NCBI GenBank assembly: GCA_029817715.1
Contig: JARUPY010000538.1
Span: 682,001 to 746,000 of the forward strand
Origin: Melastoma dodecandrum
Taxonomy: Eukaryota; Streptophyta; Magnoliopsida; Myrtales; Melastomataceae
Direction: 5' to 3'
DNA: 64,000 nt
Shown here: piece after piece, positions 11,701 to 21,273 of the stretch
Layout of the letters: each line of letters begins with the position of its first letter
Numbering within the stretch: the stretch's first letter is position 1
Made by a program: the position numbers and the translations under genes
The notes under the pieces: model-generated
What the model saw: the letters and a program-made list of their open reading frames with translations, nothing else
Databases searched by the model: none
Told to the model about the DNA's origin: nothing

Positions 11701-14700
11701 GGGTACCACCAAGGTTCTTCAACCTTTCCATCCTTCTTAGGATCAGAAGACTTAAGCTGTTTTGCTTTCTTCTTCTTTCTGGTTTTTTCTTGGGAATCAG
11801 CCTGAGCTTCTTCCTTCATATCCACCATCTTCGCTTTTCCTTTAGAGCTTACCTCCTCAGGATCAGCCACCTTCTCTTGAAGATCTTTCACCACGTTTCC
11901 TTTGGAGTTGATATTACCTCCTCCTTTAGGACCCGTCGTTCCTTTCTGGGAATTCTTCTCTGCCTTCCATTTAAAATTGGTTATTACCTTTTCCTTAGGT
12001 GCAGCCATTCCTCTATGGGAATCATCTTTCGTTTTTCCTTTAGAGTTAGTCGAAGCTTTTTCCTTAGGATCAACCATCTCCTTCTGGAGATCTGTTTCCG
12101 CTTTTCTCTTGGAGTTGGTGACTACCTTCTCCTTGAGATTAGCCATTCCCTTCTGGGAATCCGCAGTTTTCAGCTTACTTGGACATTCGAATGATCTATG
12201 TCCAGGTCGCTTACACTGCCAGCACAAGGCTGATTTCGTTCCAGAAATGGAACCAGCATCACTATGCTCACCCTCTCTCTTGTTAGGACATACCTTCTTG
12301 GAGTGTCCTTCCTGCTTGCATCCCCAACAGATCTTTCTCTTCGCGGCTGGATCCATCTGCAAGTTTTCCAAAGAGAGAGTCAGCTATTAGTCTGAAGATA
12401 TATACTCGACACCAAATTTATAATAGCTAAACAATTCTTGCAACCTCAAAAGTTTAGTCTGTCTAGCCTCCTTGAGGTTCAGACTCATAAACTTTTTTAC
12501 ATAGGTCGAGTCAGAGCGCACTAAGAATTTCTTTGGTGCCAAAAAGATGTAAAAGGCTTTTATTCCACTTTTTAAAGCCAATACTTCTTTTTTGTGTATC
12601 GGGTATCGGAGTTCATACCCCTTAAAACTACCCGATCAATACTTACAAACGGGTTCAGGCTTTCTTCCCTTAATTTTTAGGACAGCCCTCCAGAACTCGT
12701 TAGAAGCATCAATTTCCAAGACTAACTCATCCTTATCAGATGGCAAAAGAGAGTTGACGTAAATTTTTAACCTTCCTTTTAATCCTCTGAATAGCATGAG
12801 TATCCTCATCTTCCCATAACCAAGGATTCACAGAAGATGTCTTCTTTGAAATCCTTCCTAAGTCTTGGGAAAGATCTTTCACAAACTTCCTAGTATAGTT
12901 AACAAATCCACAAAATCTTTGGACTTGTTTTCTATCCTCAAGTCTGTCAGGAAAATCAACAATTTTCTTGGCAATATGGCTTTGTAATTTTATTTTTCCT
13001 TGTTCAATCTCCATGCCTAGAAAATTAATCGACTCCTTAAACCATTCTATCTTTCTTTATGATAGAATCATGCCCTCCTGTCGGAAGACATCGGTTACCT
13101 TATCTAGGTGCCTCATGTTGTCGTCTTCAGTCTGACTGTAGACTAGCACATCGTCTATATAGACCGCACAAAATTTACAAACCTGCTTGAAAGCATTATC
13201 AATTATGCGCTGAAAGACGCCTGGAGCATTTTTTAGGCCGAACGACATCACCAGCCATTCAAACATTCCTTGCAGAGCATTGAAAGCAGTTAGAGGAACC
13301 GAATCTTCTTCCATCTTGACTTGCCAGTATCCACTTTTCAAGTCAAATTTAGAAAAGAATTTTGGTTGGCTCAAACTAACTTTATCAATTAAATCTCCTA
13401 TTGTAGGAATCTTATAACCATCGTCTTTGGTTACTTTGTTAAGCTGACGATAGTTAGAACCATTCGTGCTTTTCCTCGCACCTGTTCGGCATGATTAATT
13501 ACCATAAAGGCAGGACTAGAATGCGGACTGTAACTGTCCCTAATCAAGCCTTTTCCAAGCAACTCAGGAATTTGTTTGTCAAACTCCTCATCCATTTCAG
13601 CCGTATACGTAATGTTTCTGGCTCTTATAATGGTTTCGGGATCTTTTAATTCGAGTCTAACCTTAAGGCTATTTCGACTTCACAATTTTAATGGATCTTC
13701 ACCAAAATTGTCGGCAAGTTTTACTAGGAACTTATCCCATTTTGTTCCGGTTAACTTTACTGTCCTACACACTTCTTGTTTAAGAAACAAGTCATCATAC
13801 CAGTTAGAACTCCTCGTATCCGTCGGAGAAAACAAGGTTTGCACCCATAAGTCGTTCTCATCCAACCGTATATCACCACGCTGAGCTCGCGCTCTGAAAG
13901 CTCTTTCACATGGTGAATTACCACAGTACTCTGTCTGTTTTACTGGATAGAACCCAAACTTTAATCTCAATTTAGGTTCTTGTAGAATACTGATTTTCAC
14001 ACCACCTATGGACACATGATGGACATCCTGCACAAAAGGTAAATTTTCCTTTTGTCCCTTTAGAAAGGCATTACCAATTATGATGTCTGCCTCTAATAAA
14101 GGATTGGCCAGGATCTCTTTAATGATGAACTGTTGTCCACCAATAAAGACAGGCACATTGCTGGCCTGATGGCTAAATATTGTCGCCATTCCATTTACAT
14201 TAACCATATGGATGGGTTTCTGCAGTCGTTTCCACCACTCATCTGGTAGCGTATTGAGTCTAGCACAACTTATGCTACGCTCAGTGTCTATCAGAGTATC
14301 CAGAGAATACTCATAGTATCCAGGAAATTTGAAAGTTAGATTTACATATGTGCTCAAATCTTCCTTCCTTACACTAAAACTAATATTTCTGGGTACTTCT
14401 TGGGATGGTTATATCATCCTCCAGATTTCGTCTACTGACATAGACCTCTGCTCGGCTATTTGCTCAATAACCTTACAGACTTTAGGAATACTATTTAAAG
14501 AGTTATCCGTATAAGTAACTCTCATCATCCGTATTGATTCCTCTCTCGTTTGATCTACCGGATCTTCATAGACTGGTAACGATACCCGTCTATATCCTAC
14601 GATTCTACCCGTATGTTGAGACGGGTTCTAGAATCTGTAGACCTTCGAGACATTTCTTTTATTAGTGGTGGAGCATATTCTTCTGCTGGTCTAGACACGA

Positions 14701-17700
14701 TTATGTCTTCTCCCACATCACTAGCTCTAGAAGAAACCTCAGAGGGCGTTGAAATTCTTGGCTCTCTCAGGATTAACATCCTCACAGGTAAATGCCTGTC
14801 AACTCTATCAATATCTCTAGAGGGTTCTCCCAACATTAAAGTAATCTCGTTACTTCTCTGTCGGATATTAGCCGCACTAATCGGTCTAGAACTACTACCA
14901 GGCTCAGTCACAACCCAATTTCTTGGCCAGGTAAATTCCAGTGGGTTTACCTCGCGCCTACGAAATTGTTGGTAGTTATTATGACCTTCTTCGAACAACT
15001 CAGTAAGTCTTGAGATGTTCCTCACACCAGGACTAGTGGTATTTATCAATCGATAAATTACCCTAGTGTGATACGCCAAAAACTTGGCCTGGGAATTCAT
15101 CCTATCCATATTCATTGATTTAATCCTTAAGGTCAATGAATTTCCCAAACAACGATCGTTCAAGGCCCTGGAATCATACAGGGCCATATGCTAAGTTGGC
15201 CTGTATACCTGATATCAGCTGATCTCGGAATTCTCTCCATCTTTTATCGATCACAGCTGTTACCAAAGGACTATCCGCTGGAAGATGAAATAGCGGAATT
15301 AATCCTCTTTGGATCAACCCAATGTGTATATGGTTATATACACCTTTCGCACGTTGCATGGTTTCCCTAATGCGTTGTACGTTTAGTAATGGGATATCCA
15401 AAGTCTCAAGTTCCGTGCTTGTAACTTGAGCCATTGCTTCTGTTTGTGAGATGTATATTATCGATCTAAAATTGAATCTTGAAACATTATAAACCCCTCT
15501 CACGTTAGCATTAGGCAACCTCCATTCCAGGACTGACTGGGATAGATCCTCGTACTGGTGGGATTCCTCCAGTACCTGGTTCGATGCTTCCAAAGGAACC
15601 AACTCATCTCCATCTCCATTTTTCTCATTATGAACAGATATATTTTCCAGATATTAGAATCCTCCTCTGAGTCTGTATCATAGTTTGATACAACTTCATA
15701 GATAGATTCTACTTCCGAGTCTAAGTCAGAAATATCCTGCACATCTATTGGTTCATAAGCCAGGACTTCTTCCTCTTGACTCCTGTCATCTAGAAATACC
15801 ATTCGGAGTCTTTCTCTCCTTTAGTTCTTCTGAGGACAAGTATCCGCCTTGTGGGTTTTTGATCCACAAAACCAGCAACAATTACAGTTGCTCAACGGTT
15901 TCCCTTTCTGACATTTAGGCTCTCTGCTGTGCTTTCGCTTAAAGGCATCGATCCTATCTTTATCCTTAAGATTAGTCCGTCTCCTTACAAACCTTCTCGG
16001 TTTGTAAGCAGGACCTCCCCTTTGTTTTTTCTAAAGATCTCTTTTTGGCCAAAATTTCCTTTTGTTGTACCCAACAAATTTTTTCTTCTTTGGAAAGTTT
16101 CTTGCTCTCATTGATTCACCTGGAGTATCACATCCATACCTCCCAGGTATATATTCAATCTGAGAACAACAGCTCTTGTTTAGGTAAGGTAGCTTCTTAA
16201 CCGCCTAAATTTTTCATCTGAGTCCAAAGACAATTTTTTCCTCACTCAGAAGTAATTCATAGGCCTTTTGCGCCATTTCTGGCCAAGGTTCTGGAAGTTT
16301 TGCAAAAAAGGTTCCCAATATGAACTGTTGAGAAACTACGTCCAGATTGTAATAATACTTTTGGAATTTACATACGTAGTTATCAAACAGACACATATCA
16401 CAGATCTGTAGTTTTACAAGAGCGGTCAACGATTGCTCTTTTTCTACAGTCTCAGTGGATAACGAAAAACCACAAAACTCCCGTTTTAATGCTTTAGCTA
16501 TGATTGCTAATACACCATCAACGGTCAGCGCCTGATCTATCTTTTCTTTTATGTCAGTATGTGCCACCAAAGACTTCCAGTATTTCTGCGCCGTTCCCAT
16601 GAGGGCTGCAACACATAACTCGTATATTGATCCAGGGGATAATATCCCAGCAGATGCAATCATTCGAATTAGTGGTAACCACTCATCTATCTTTTCAGAT
16701 ACGTGCTTCTCACAATCGATGTCTAGAAAAGCACCAGGGGTAATTATTGGCTTTAAGACATTATCCCTTGGAATAAAATCTTGTTTAGTTCTATGGGGAT
16801 AATCGGGTCTGTAAATTTCCCTCTTCGCAGTCACCAATTCATTAAATGTGCGTTTGTCTAAATGAACTGGAATTTCTTCTGCCAGTCCTAAGGCTTTCCT
16901 TAGATCCTTTGCCAACTCTCCACTTTGAGAGTTCAAATTTGCATTTCGCTTTTGTGAGTCTAAAATGTAAGGAGCTACTGACTCCTTGCACATTTCTTCC
17001 ACACTCTTGCCTTGATCCTGTTTGAAATTTCTTCCTCCCAGTTCAAATTTTTCGACTGGTTTTCTCGTAGTACTTTCCAGTCCAGAAGTCACCTCGGCTT
17101 CAGGCCTTTTAAAACTTCTTTCATGCTCTAAAGAGTCTAACATCTTGTTTACTGTAGAACCTACTTCCCGAGCAAGGTGGTTTCGGCTCTCAAGAATTTC
17201 TGTACTCCCTTGAATCGTTAGCTGAGTTAAAATATCATTTATACTCTTGCTAATTCCAAAAGGAGACATTCTAGACTCAGATACGAACTCCAATCGTGAC
17301 GGAGTTCCAGAAGGATTTCCCGAATATTTTCCTTCTCCAGCCATTTCAAGAACTTAATTGAAAGTTTTTCAAAATACCGGGGTAACAAAGGAAATAAGAG
17401 CAGTGTTTTGGTAATTTAGAAACTTCCGACAAAAAAAACCAAATTATTTTCTTTCCCCGCTGTACTTCAGAACTATCCTCTACTTTGTTGGTGGGAAAGT
17501 TTATTCCCATTTCCATCCATCCATTCATACTTTCTTTTTCGTTAGTTTGATTCCTTTTAATCTTGGGAACGACTAAGTTTCCCTTTGAATAACAAAGCAT
17601 ATGATAGCGATTTTGCTTCGGCAGATAGTATCAGCAGTACTTGCCACCGTGGCGGCAGTTTTGTCGATCAAGAACTTTGATAACTCTTTCAACAACTATC

Positions 17701-18188
17701 ACCAACGAATCGGTATAGCATTGTATGGGCTTGTGTGGCTTCAGGGGCTTGTTGGGATTTTACGGCCGCTGAGGTAAATTGCTGGATTAGTTATACTGTC
17801 ACAGAGAATTTGACTTGTATGGGATTTTGGTGACATCTCACGCTTACTCTCGTCTGCCTCGAGAATCTGCAGAGGATGCAAAGAGAGGAGACTATGGTTT
17901 GCCCTTCACTGGGCACTTGGAACTGTTCTCTCGTTGCTGGGAGTCATCAATATATACACAGGACTATTAGCTTACCGTGACAAAACTTCGAGACGAATAA
18001 ACCTGTGGCTGGTTCTTTTCACCGCGGAGATTTCTTCCGTTGTCATTTTTTATTTGATCCAAGACAAGTGGCCATACATCCGACAGCAAGGGGCGATTTC
18101 GTGTCGCCATGAGCCAGTTACTCTGGTTAAGGTCGACCCGGCATCCCGGAGCCTGCCAGATGATAAGCCAAAAGAAGCACCAGTGTAG
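8731..18188 (+). CDS. Cytochrome b561 domain-containing transmembrane protein
   Basis: Three exons (8731-8916, 17625-17773, 17873-18188) encode about 216 residues with clean phases. The product resembles the plant cytochrome b561/ferric reductase transmembrane family that lacks a DOMON domain (At2g30890 type). Histidines expected to bind two b hemes are visible in VHGFLLW, RVHASLQ, YHQRIG and LHWALG, spread over several hydrophobic helices. The family moves electrons across membranes, usually from ascorbate; the substrate here is unknown. Exon 1 ends CTGCAG followed by GCAAGT, so intron 1 uses a GC donor; its acceptor is CTTCGGCAG at 17624. Intron 1 is about 8.7 kb because a pararetrovirus copy fills it in antisense. 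Intron 2 is 99 bp. The reading frame across the giant intron is intact, so the gene may still work if the intron is spliced. Confidence 0.88.
9234..9247 (-). other. Primer-binding site for initiator Met-tRNA (pararetrovirus)
   Basis: The minus strand reads TGGTATTAGAGCCC, one base different from the canonical plant pararetroviral and LTR-element Met-tRNA primer site TGGTATCAGAGCCC. It lies at the extreme 3' end (minus sense) of the insertion, so the circular viral genome appears to have been opened next to its minus-strand discontinuity. Confidence 0.7.
9343..9651 (-). CDS. Small ORF in the pararetroviral leader region
   Basis: An open frame of 102 codons starts MTDYPNPELFHMDHRVG. It has a likely helical or coiled-coil stretch (MVVDRLEILSVQITQLSTLI, then KKLEELTLVLNEF) and a basic end (EHRRQRQLRKSS). 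It lies between the presumed viral promoter and the primer-binding site, an unusual place for an ORF of this length. Its protein-like composition suggests it was once coding. I do not recognise a family. Confidence 0.4.
   Translation of the reverse strand: MTDYPNPELFHMDHRVGKDFTTGFLNMVVDRLEILSVQITQLSTLIESYFKKLEELTLVLNEFEEYFLEGKSNFGFTASLKYSNEYLRLVEHRRQRQLRKSS
10096..10104 (-). promoter_or_regulatory. Likely TATA box of the pararetroviral transcript
   Basis: On the minus strand the sequence TATATATTT is followed by a C/T- and A-rich stretch. It lies after the last long ORF and about 850 bases before the Met-tRNA primer site, which is the usual arrangement of the pregenomic RNA promoter and long leader in Caulimoviridae. 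No transcript evidence is available here. Confidence 0.4.
10183..10461 (-). CDS. Small charged ORF of the pararetrovirus, function unknown
   Basis: An open frame of 92 codons starting MDLLDSFWKRENSEL, rich in Glu, Lys and Arg (AQRFKQDEERARQNFEGG). It lies just upstream (minus sense) of the viral TATA-like box. It has no recognised domain. It could be the C-terminus of the last viral gene; about 400 bases separate it from the preceding fragment. Confidence 0.3.
   Translation of the reverse strand: MDLLDSFWKRENSELCLRMDTFEVWRKIADYTDKSLAQRFKQDEERARQNFEGGLSEGTGETSNAREEGISQDKAMMQTGEENYIKIYYTIL
10863..11335 (-). pseudogene. Unassigned pararetroviral ORF fragment
   Basis: An open frame of 130 codons (11255-10863) begins MGSIKNNYQRQIEFFAAKAI. 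A short overlapping frame lies upstream to 11335, suggesting one broken gene downstream of the zinc-knuckle ORF. The N-terminal part looks helical (AIEYIKDLESKL). I do not recognise a family. It may be the C-terminal part of the preceding protein after a frameshift, or a separate small viral gene. Confidence 0.35.
11424..12371 (-). CDS. Two-zinc-knuckle, lysine-rich repeat protein of the pararetrovirus
   Basis: A 315-codon open frame starts 16 bases after the RNase H stop, the compact spacing of viral genes. Near its N-terminus are two CX2CX4HX4C knuckles, CWGCKQEGHSKKVC and CWQCKRPGHRSFEC. Residues about 70-210 are degenerate repeats of roughly 25 residues built on QKGMANPKEKVVTNSKGKAE-like units, very rich in Lys. 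The C-terminal third is charged and probably helical (FNYCCNHLAEEQK, KSYKALLQSRKEQKERME). It occupies the slot where many caulimovirids encode the translation transactivator, but I see no clear transactivator signature. Nucleic-acid binding is likely from the knuckles and charge; its exact role is unknown. Unlike the polymerase it has stayed open. Confidence 0.6.
   Translation of the reverse strand: MENLQMDPAAKRKICWGCKQEGHSKKVCPNKREGEHSDAGSISGTKSALCWQCKRPGHRSFECPSKLKTADSQKGMANLKEKVVTNSKRKAETDLQKEMVDPKEKASTNSKGKTKDDSHRGMAAPKEKVITNFKWKAEKNSQKGTTGPKGGGNINSKGNVVKDLQEKVADPEEVSSKGKAKMVDMKEEAQADSQEKTRKKKKAKQLKSSDPKKDGKVEEPWWYPLTMEQFNYCCNHLAEEQKISINQAVKSYKALLQSRKEQKERMETEYAEEEAKFKAFIGEPVVRKEEHPNDRSRNGVRRVFQLRNTQRTRRR
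12387..14530 (-). pseudogene. Pararetroviral polyprotein: protease, reverse transcriptase, RNase H (broken)
   Basis: The protease part lies in 14357-13680. Its active-site region reads LIDTERS where the family has Asp-Thr/Ser-Gly, so a key glycine appears to be glutamate. The stretch 13680-13375 has several stops. The reverse transcriptase core is open at 13374-13057, with FDLKSGYWQ, SFGLKNAP and an intact catalytic YIDD at 13161-13150. The connection region is at 13014-12736, and a C-terminal RNase H piece (VRSDSTYVKKF) at 12581-12390 ends at a stop at 12387. The several breaks rule out a functional polymerase. Confidence 0.82.
14597..15802 (-). pseudogene. Pararetroviral movement protein (30K family), frame-broken
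   Basis: Begins MVFLDDRSQEEE only about 20 bases after the capsid-frame stop. Three overlapping frame segments (15802-15500, 15602-15174, 15187-14597) together resemble a caulimovirid cell-to-cell movement protein: an acidic N-terminus, then a core with IQANLAYGPV and ALYDSRALND. At least two frame changes are needed to read it, so it is inactive as it stands. In related viruses this protein forms tubules through plasmodesmata. The family call is by overall resemblance, not by an exact motif. Confidence 0.6.
15821..17344 (-). pseudogene. Pararetroviral capsid-like ORF with zinc knuckle (broken)
   Basis: An open stretch of 376 codons (17344 to 16214) starts MAGEGKYSG. After stops and frame changes, a further piece ends at TAA 15821-15823. 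That piece has a CX2CX4HX4C knuckle (CWFCGSKTHKADTC, 15877-15836), the RNA-binding signature at the end of pararetroviral capsid proteins. The first part has a Trp/Tyr-rich core (YWKSLV, FQKYYYNLD, LPEPWPEMAQ) in keeping with a capsid domain. The zinc knuckle is certain; the capsid call rests on its position and layout. The stop near 16211 and the later frame changes mean no single protein is made. Confidence 0.7.
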
Positions 18189-18423
18189 GACCAATGGGAG
18201 ATTTCTCAAACGGGAGGCGCAGAACACGAGTATCACGGAAGCTGCTTTCTAACTAAGTATTGAGATTTTTCGAGATGATTCGCTGAAATCCATTGACATA
18301 ACCCCTGAAGACATGTATGACTGGATTTAATCGTATCATTTCAGAACCATTATTATTGTTTACTACTTTTCACCCCTATATTTATGCAAAACCAAGTCCT
18401 CGAAACACGATTTCAAGGGTATA

Positions 18424-19133
18424 TTAAGGAAAGAGCTGTACATAACCTGTCGAAATGGCTATTCCCAGTATAACTACAGGAGGAAGGATAACGAACGCTC
18501 CCACAGTGGCAAAGAACATCGAATCGTTCCTCTGGGAGACTTCGTTCAGGTAGGCTTGCCTTTTGATGTTCCTCTTCTGCGAGACAGTGAGGAATTTCTC
18601 GCTCACCTTCTTCAGATTCTTACCAAGCGGGATGCTAAAATCGCCTTCCCTGTCACGGACCAACCAAGCTAACTGCTCTCGGATTGTTGGCCTGTCAGAA
18701 TTGCTCTCGCTTTCATAACCTATTACGAAGCCAACCACCAATGAGGAGTTCTGTCGGGATTTTTTCCGTATCGAGCTTGCAGAAAAAGGACTACCAGTCA
18801 CACACCTTCCGAATCCGATGTAGAACCAGCGAGTCGATCCAGAAGATCCAACTGGGTGCGTGAAGAAGATAATGACCCTTCAATCACAAAAGCCAGCGGT
18901 CACGCAAAATATCCAATCAAGAAATCCCCGACCACAATCCACATAACCAACTCCATACCAGAGACAGAAACAGGCGGCAGAGAGGTCGGAATCTCCTCCT
19001 CCTGCGTGATCCCACCGCTTCCACTAGTCCTGCCAGACCGAGCAAGTGTTCCGAAGGAGCGAACCTGCCGAGATGTTGTCAGGGGTTGTGAAGAAGGAGG
19101 TGGAGGAGGTGTTCGGAGGTATAAGGAGGCCAT
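18424..19133 (-). pseudogene. Probable plastid-targeted two-TM protein with in-frame TGA
   Basis: Exon 1 starts at 19133 (MASLYLRTPPPPPSSQ, Ser/Pro/Arg-rich like a transit peptide), with a first membrane helix MELVMWIVVGDFLIGYFA. The next codon is TGA (18902-18900), yet the same frame continues open for 31 codons (PLAFVIEGSLSSSRTQLDLL) to a donor at 18806. An 85-bp GT-AG intron leads to exon 2 (18719-18424), which restores GYESESNSDRPTIREQ and ends with a second helix (FFATVGAFVILPPVVILGI) and TAA. The frame agreement suggests TGA replaced a codon such as TGG. I do not recognise the family. Either the gene is a recent pseudogene, the base is a sequence error, or a shorter protein is made. Confidence 0.6.
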
Positions 19134-19406
19134 GGCTGACGATGATGTCCTGTCTTCCTCTATTCAGAATCTTCCATTTTATTATTTTTCCGAGAAATTA
19201 TGCCATCCACAAAAAAATATTTCTTCCAACCGCGTGGAATAATGCAAGAAAATTTTATTTTCCACACACAGCAAACGAACGAAAGGCCTCGACAGATCAA
19301 TCCCGTCTAAGTCGTCTTCGTGTTTCACTCGAGTTTGTGCATTCCGATCAGATTCTCCAGACATTCCTTTCGAAAGACGCAGAGGACGAGTGAAGATTTG
19401 GTTTCG

Positions 19407-20600
19407 ATGAAGACCCTTGGGGATATGCCTAAGGACACCAAATCGACACGACAAATTGGTAGTCCTGATGCGGTCTACCCGAACAGGTTCCATACCGCCG
19501 GACCCCCCAATCTGCCTCCTCCTAACTGGAGGGACCTCTTACAATCTCATTGGTTGGTTCTGTTTGCCTGCCCTGACGCTCGTCCAATTCGATGAAATCG
19601 GCTTCAGCTATTTTTGTGTTGTGTTGAGTTTAGGGATGAGGATGGTCCTAGAAGGGCGTTAATGGCCTGCTTCGTTCAGGCTGTCTACCTGCTCGAACTA
19701 GACCGGCAGCAGAACCGGTCAGACGATTCGTCCCTGGCTCCCTACTGGTGGCTTCAGTTTAGGTACAAGCTGGTCCATACCCTTGTCGACAATCGAGACG
19801 GGTCAATCTTTGGTGCCCTGCTGGAATGGGATAGATCCAACGCGATGTCAAGTTTCATTGTTTTACGGCCAGCCGGTTTACCCAAAGCCGTGCTGGCACT
19901 CAGGGGGACTATACTAAAAAGTCCCACCATCCTCAGGGACTTTGAGGATGATTTCCGGTTCCTCATTCAAGAGAACCTCAAGGAATCTCGGAGGTTTTCA
20001 GTGACTTTGGATCTGTTGAGGTCGGTCATCATAAGGCATGGAAGTTCGAAGGTTTGCATTGCAGGCCACTCATTAGGAGCAGGTTTCGCGCTTCAGGTGG
20101 GAAAAGCCTTGGCAAAGGAAGGGATCTATGTGGATGCGCATTTGTTCAATCCTCCGGCCATTTCGCTTGCGAGGGGATTGGGTGATATGAAGGAAAAGGC
20201 TGCAAGGGTGGTCTGGAAGAAGCTCCGGTTGATCATCCCCTCGAGCAGCAAAAATGAATCTAATGGCACGTCCCCAGTCTCGAAAGATAAGAACAGATAT
20301 CCACAAGGGAAGAAGCAATGGGTGCCTAATTTGTACGTGAACGATCAAGACTACATATGCTGCCGTTACATCGATCCAGAAAGAAAAGCTTCCAAGGGGT
20401 CTGTGGCTGCTGCGAGGCTGTTTGTGAGGTCGAAGGGGAAACAAAAGTTCATGGAGGCGCATGGTTTGCAACAGTGGTGGTCGAATGAAGACAACAAAGG
20501 ACTGGCGTTGCAGAGCAGCGAGCTCATCAACAAACAACTGAGGTCTCTTTACAATTCCTCAACGCAGAAGAAGAATTTCAAACAGCGATCACAGGGTTAG
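19407..20600 (+). CDS. Class 3 lipase (alpha/beta-hydrolase), At4g10955-like
   Basis: Two exons (19407-19552 and 19634-20600) give about 370 residues; the 81-bp intron is GT-AG and joins at a Trp codon. The protein carries the lipase_3 nucleophile elbow AGHSLGAGF, preceded by the oxyanion-region strand AVLALRGT and the plant-typical VYLLELDRQQNR. The sequence is closest to the group around Arabidopsis At4g10955, which is predicted to hydrolyse acyl esters; the substrate is not known. There is no signal peptide, so a soluble location is likely. The start at 19407 gives the longest frame that fits the splice join; an in-frame Met lies 6 codons downstream. Confidence 0.85.
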
Positions 20601-21273
20601 TCCAATACTGTTCAATGAAATTAACCCTTTGTTTGGGTTCTTCCTTTCTTGCTAGGTTTTTTATTTGACGTTTTTATCCCATTCCAAATAAAATAAAGAA
20701 AACCTTTAAATGTCATGATCAGCTAACGCGACTCCGCTGGGCATCGAACGCAGATTCTCTGGTTCCGTAGACCAGCGCCTTATACATTGGCGCCAAGGGG
20801 ACTTTTCATGACGTTAGGCATTTAATATTGTAATTACTTTTTATTTTGGCATCCTATACCATTAATAAACAAAAGAATGTCTTGGAAAAGCAATTAAATG
20901 ATACTAGTGGCTGAAACATCACTTATCTGAATAATGACAGGATGAGAGCATTAAACAAGAAAGCTAGTCTCCATTTAACCTCTCTTTATGGAAGGGCATG
21001 AATCACCACGAAACTAACCTTTAGCTTTTATTCATACATGGGTAAATGTTGTAAAAGTTCAAAAACGTGTCTTAACAGAGGAAGTCAGGAATGCATGTAT
21101 TATAGATCACAAAGAACAAGGCGGAAGCAAAATTAAAGGGTAAAGGGAACAAAAACCAGGAGCCCTTGAACTCTGATCAGACACTAAATGTGACTCGTAG
21201 GAAGAGTCGCCATTGTGCACTGACCAGCCTTTTAATAGACCATGATCACAGGAACAACGCCACTATACAATTG
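20601..21273. other. Spacer between lipase and COG5 (convergent 3' ends)
   Basis: Holds the 3' UTRs of both genes and a degenerate tRNA-Arg sequence (separate entry). Nothing else is recognised. Confidence 0.5.
20730..20803 (-). pseudogene. Degenerate tRNA-Arg(ACG) relic
   Basis: The minus strand holds TAAGGCGCTGGTCTACGG, then an anticodon stem pair CTGGT/ACCAG around loop CTACGGA (anticodon ACG), a T-loop TTCGATG and a 3' acceptor CGGAGTC. These match plant tRNA-Arg(ACG). The 5' acceptor strand no longer pairs with CGGAGTC and the T stem has a mismatch, so this is a tRNA relic or a tRNA-derived repeat rather than a working gene. Confidence 0.7.

Larger units (their letters stand above)
9232..17600 (-). 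mobile_element. Endogenous pararetrovirus (Caulimoviridae-like) integrated in an intron
   Basis: About 8.35 kb, read on the minus strand, carries in order: capsid-like ORF with a zinc knuckle, 30K-type movement protein, aspartic protease, reverse transcriptase and RNase H, a CCHC/lysine-rich ORF, smaller ORFs, a TATA-type promoter region, and a Met-tRNA primer site at the far end. There is no integrase and no LTR, which separates it from gypsy retrotransposons. The YIDD reverse transcriptase and the movement protein point to Caulimoviridae; capsid before movement protein recalls cavemo/solendo-type layouts, but the genus is not determined. Several frameshifts and stops show that it is defective. 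Outer junctions are approximate (about 9180-9235 and 17585-17610). It lies antisense to its host gene. Confidence 0.85.

Noticed and set aside
11790..12390. Plus-strand hydrophobic open frames
   Set aside because: Antisense of the lysine-rich viral ORF; Phe/Leu/Ser richness is the mirror of Lys/Glu codons.
9180..17600. Interpretation as a gypsy LTR retrotransposon
   Set aside because: No integrase, no LTR pair, and a movement-protein-like ORF is present; order fits a pararetrovirus.
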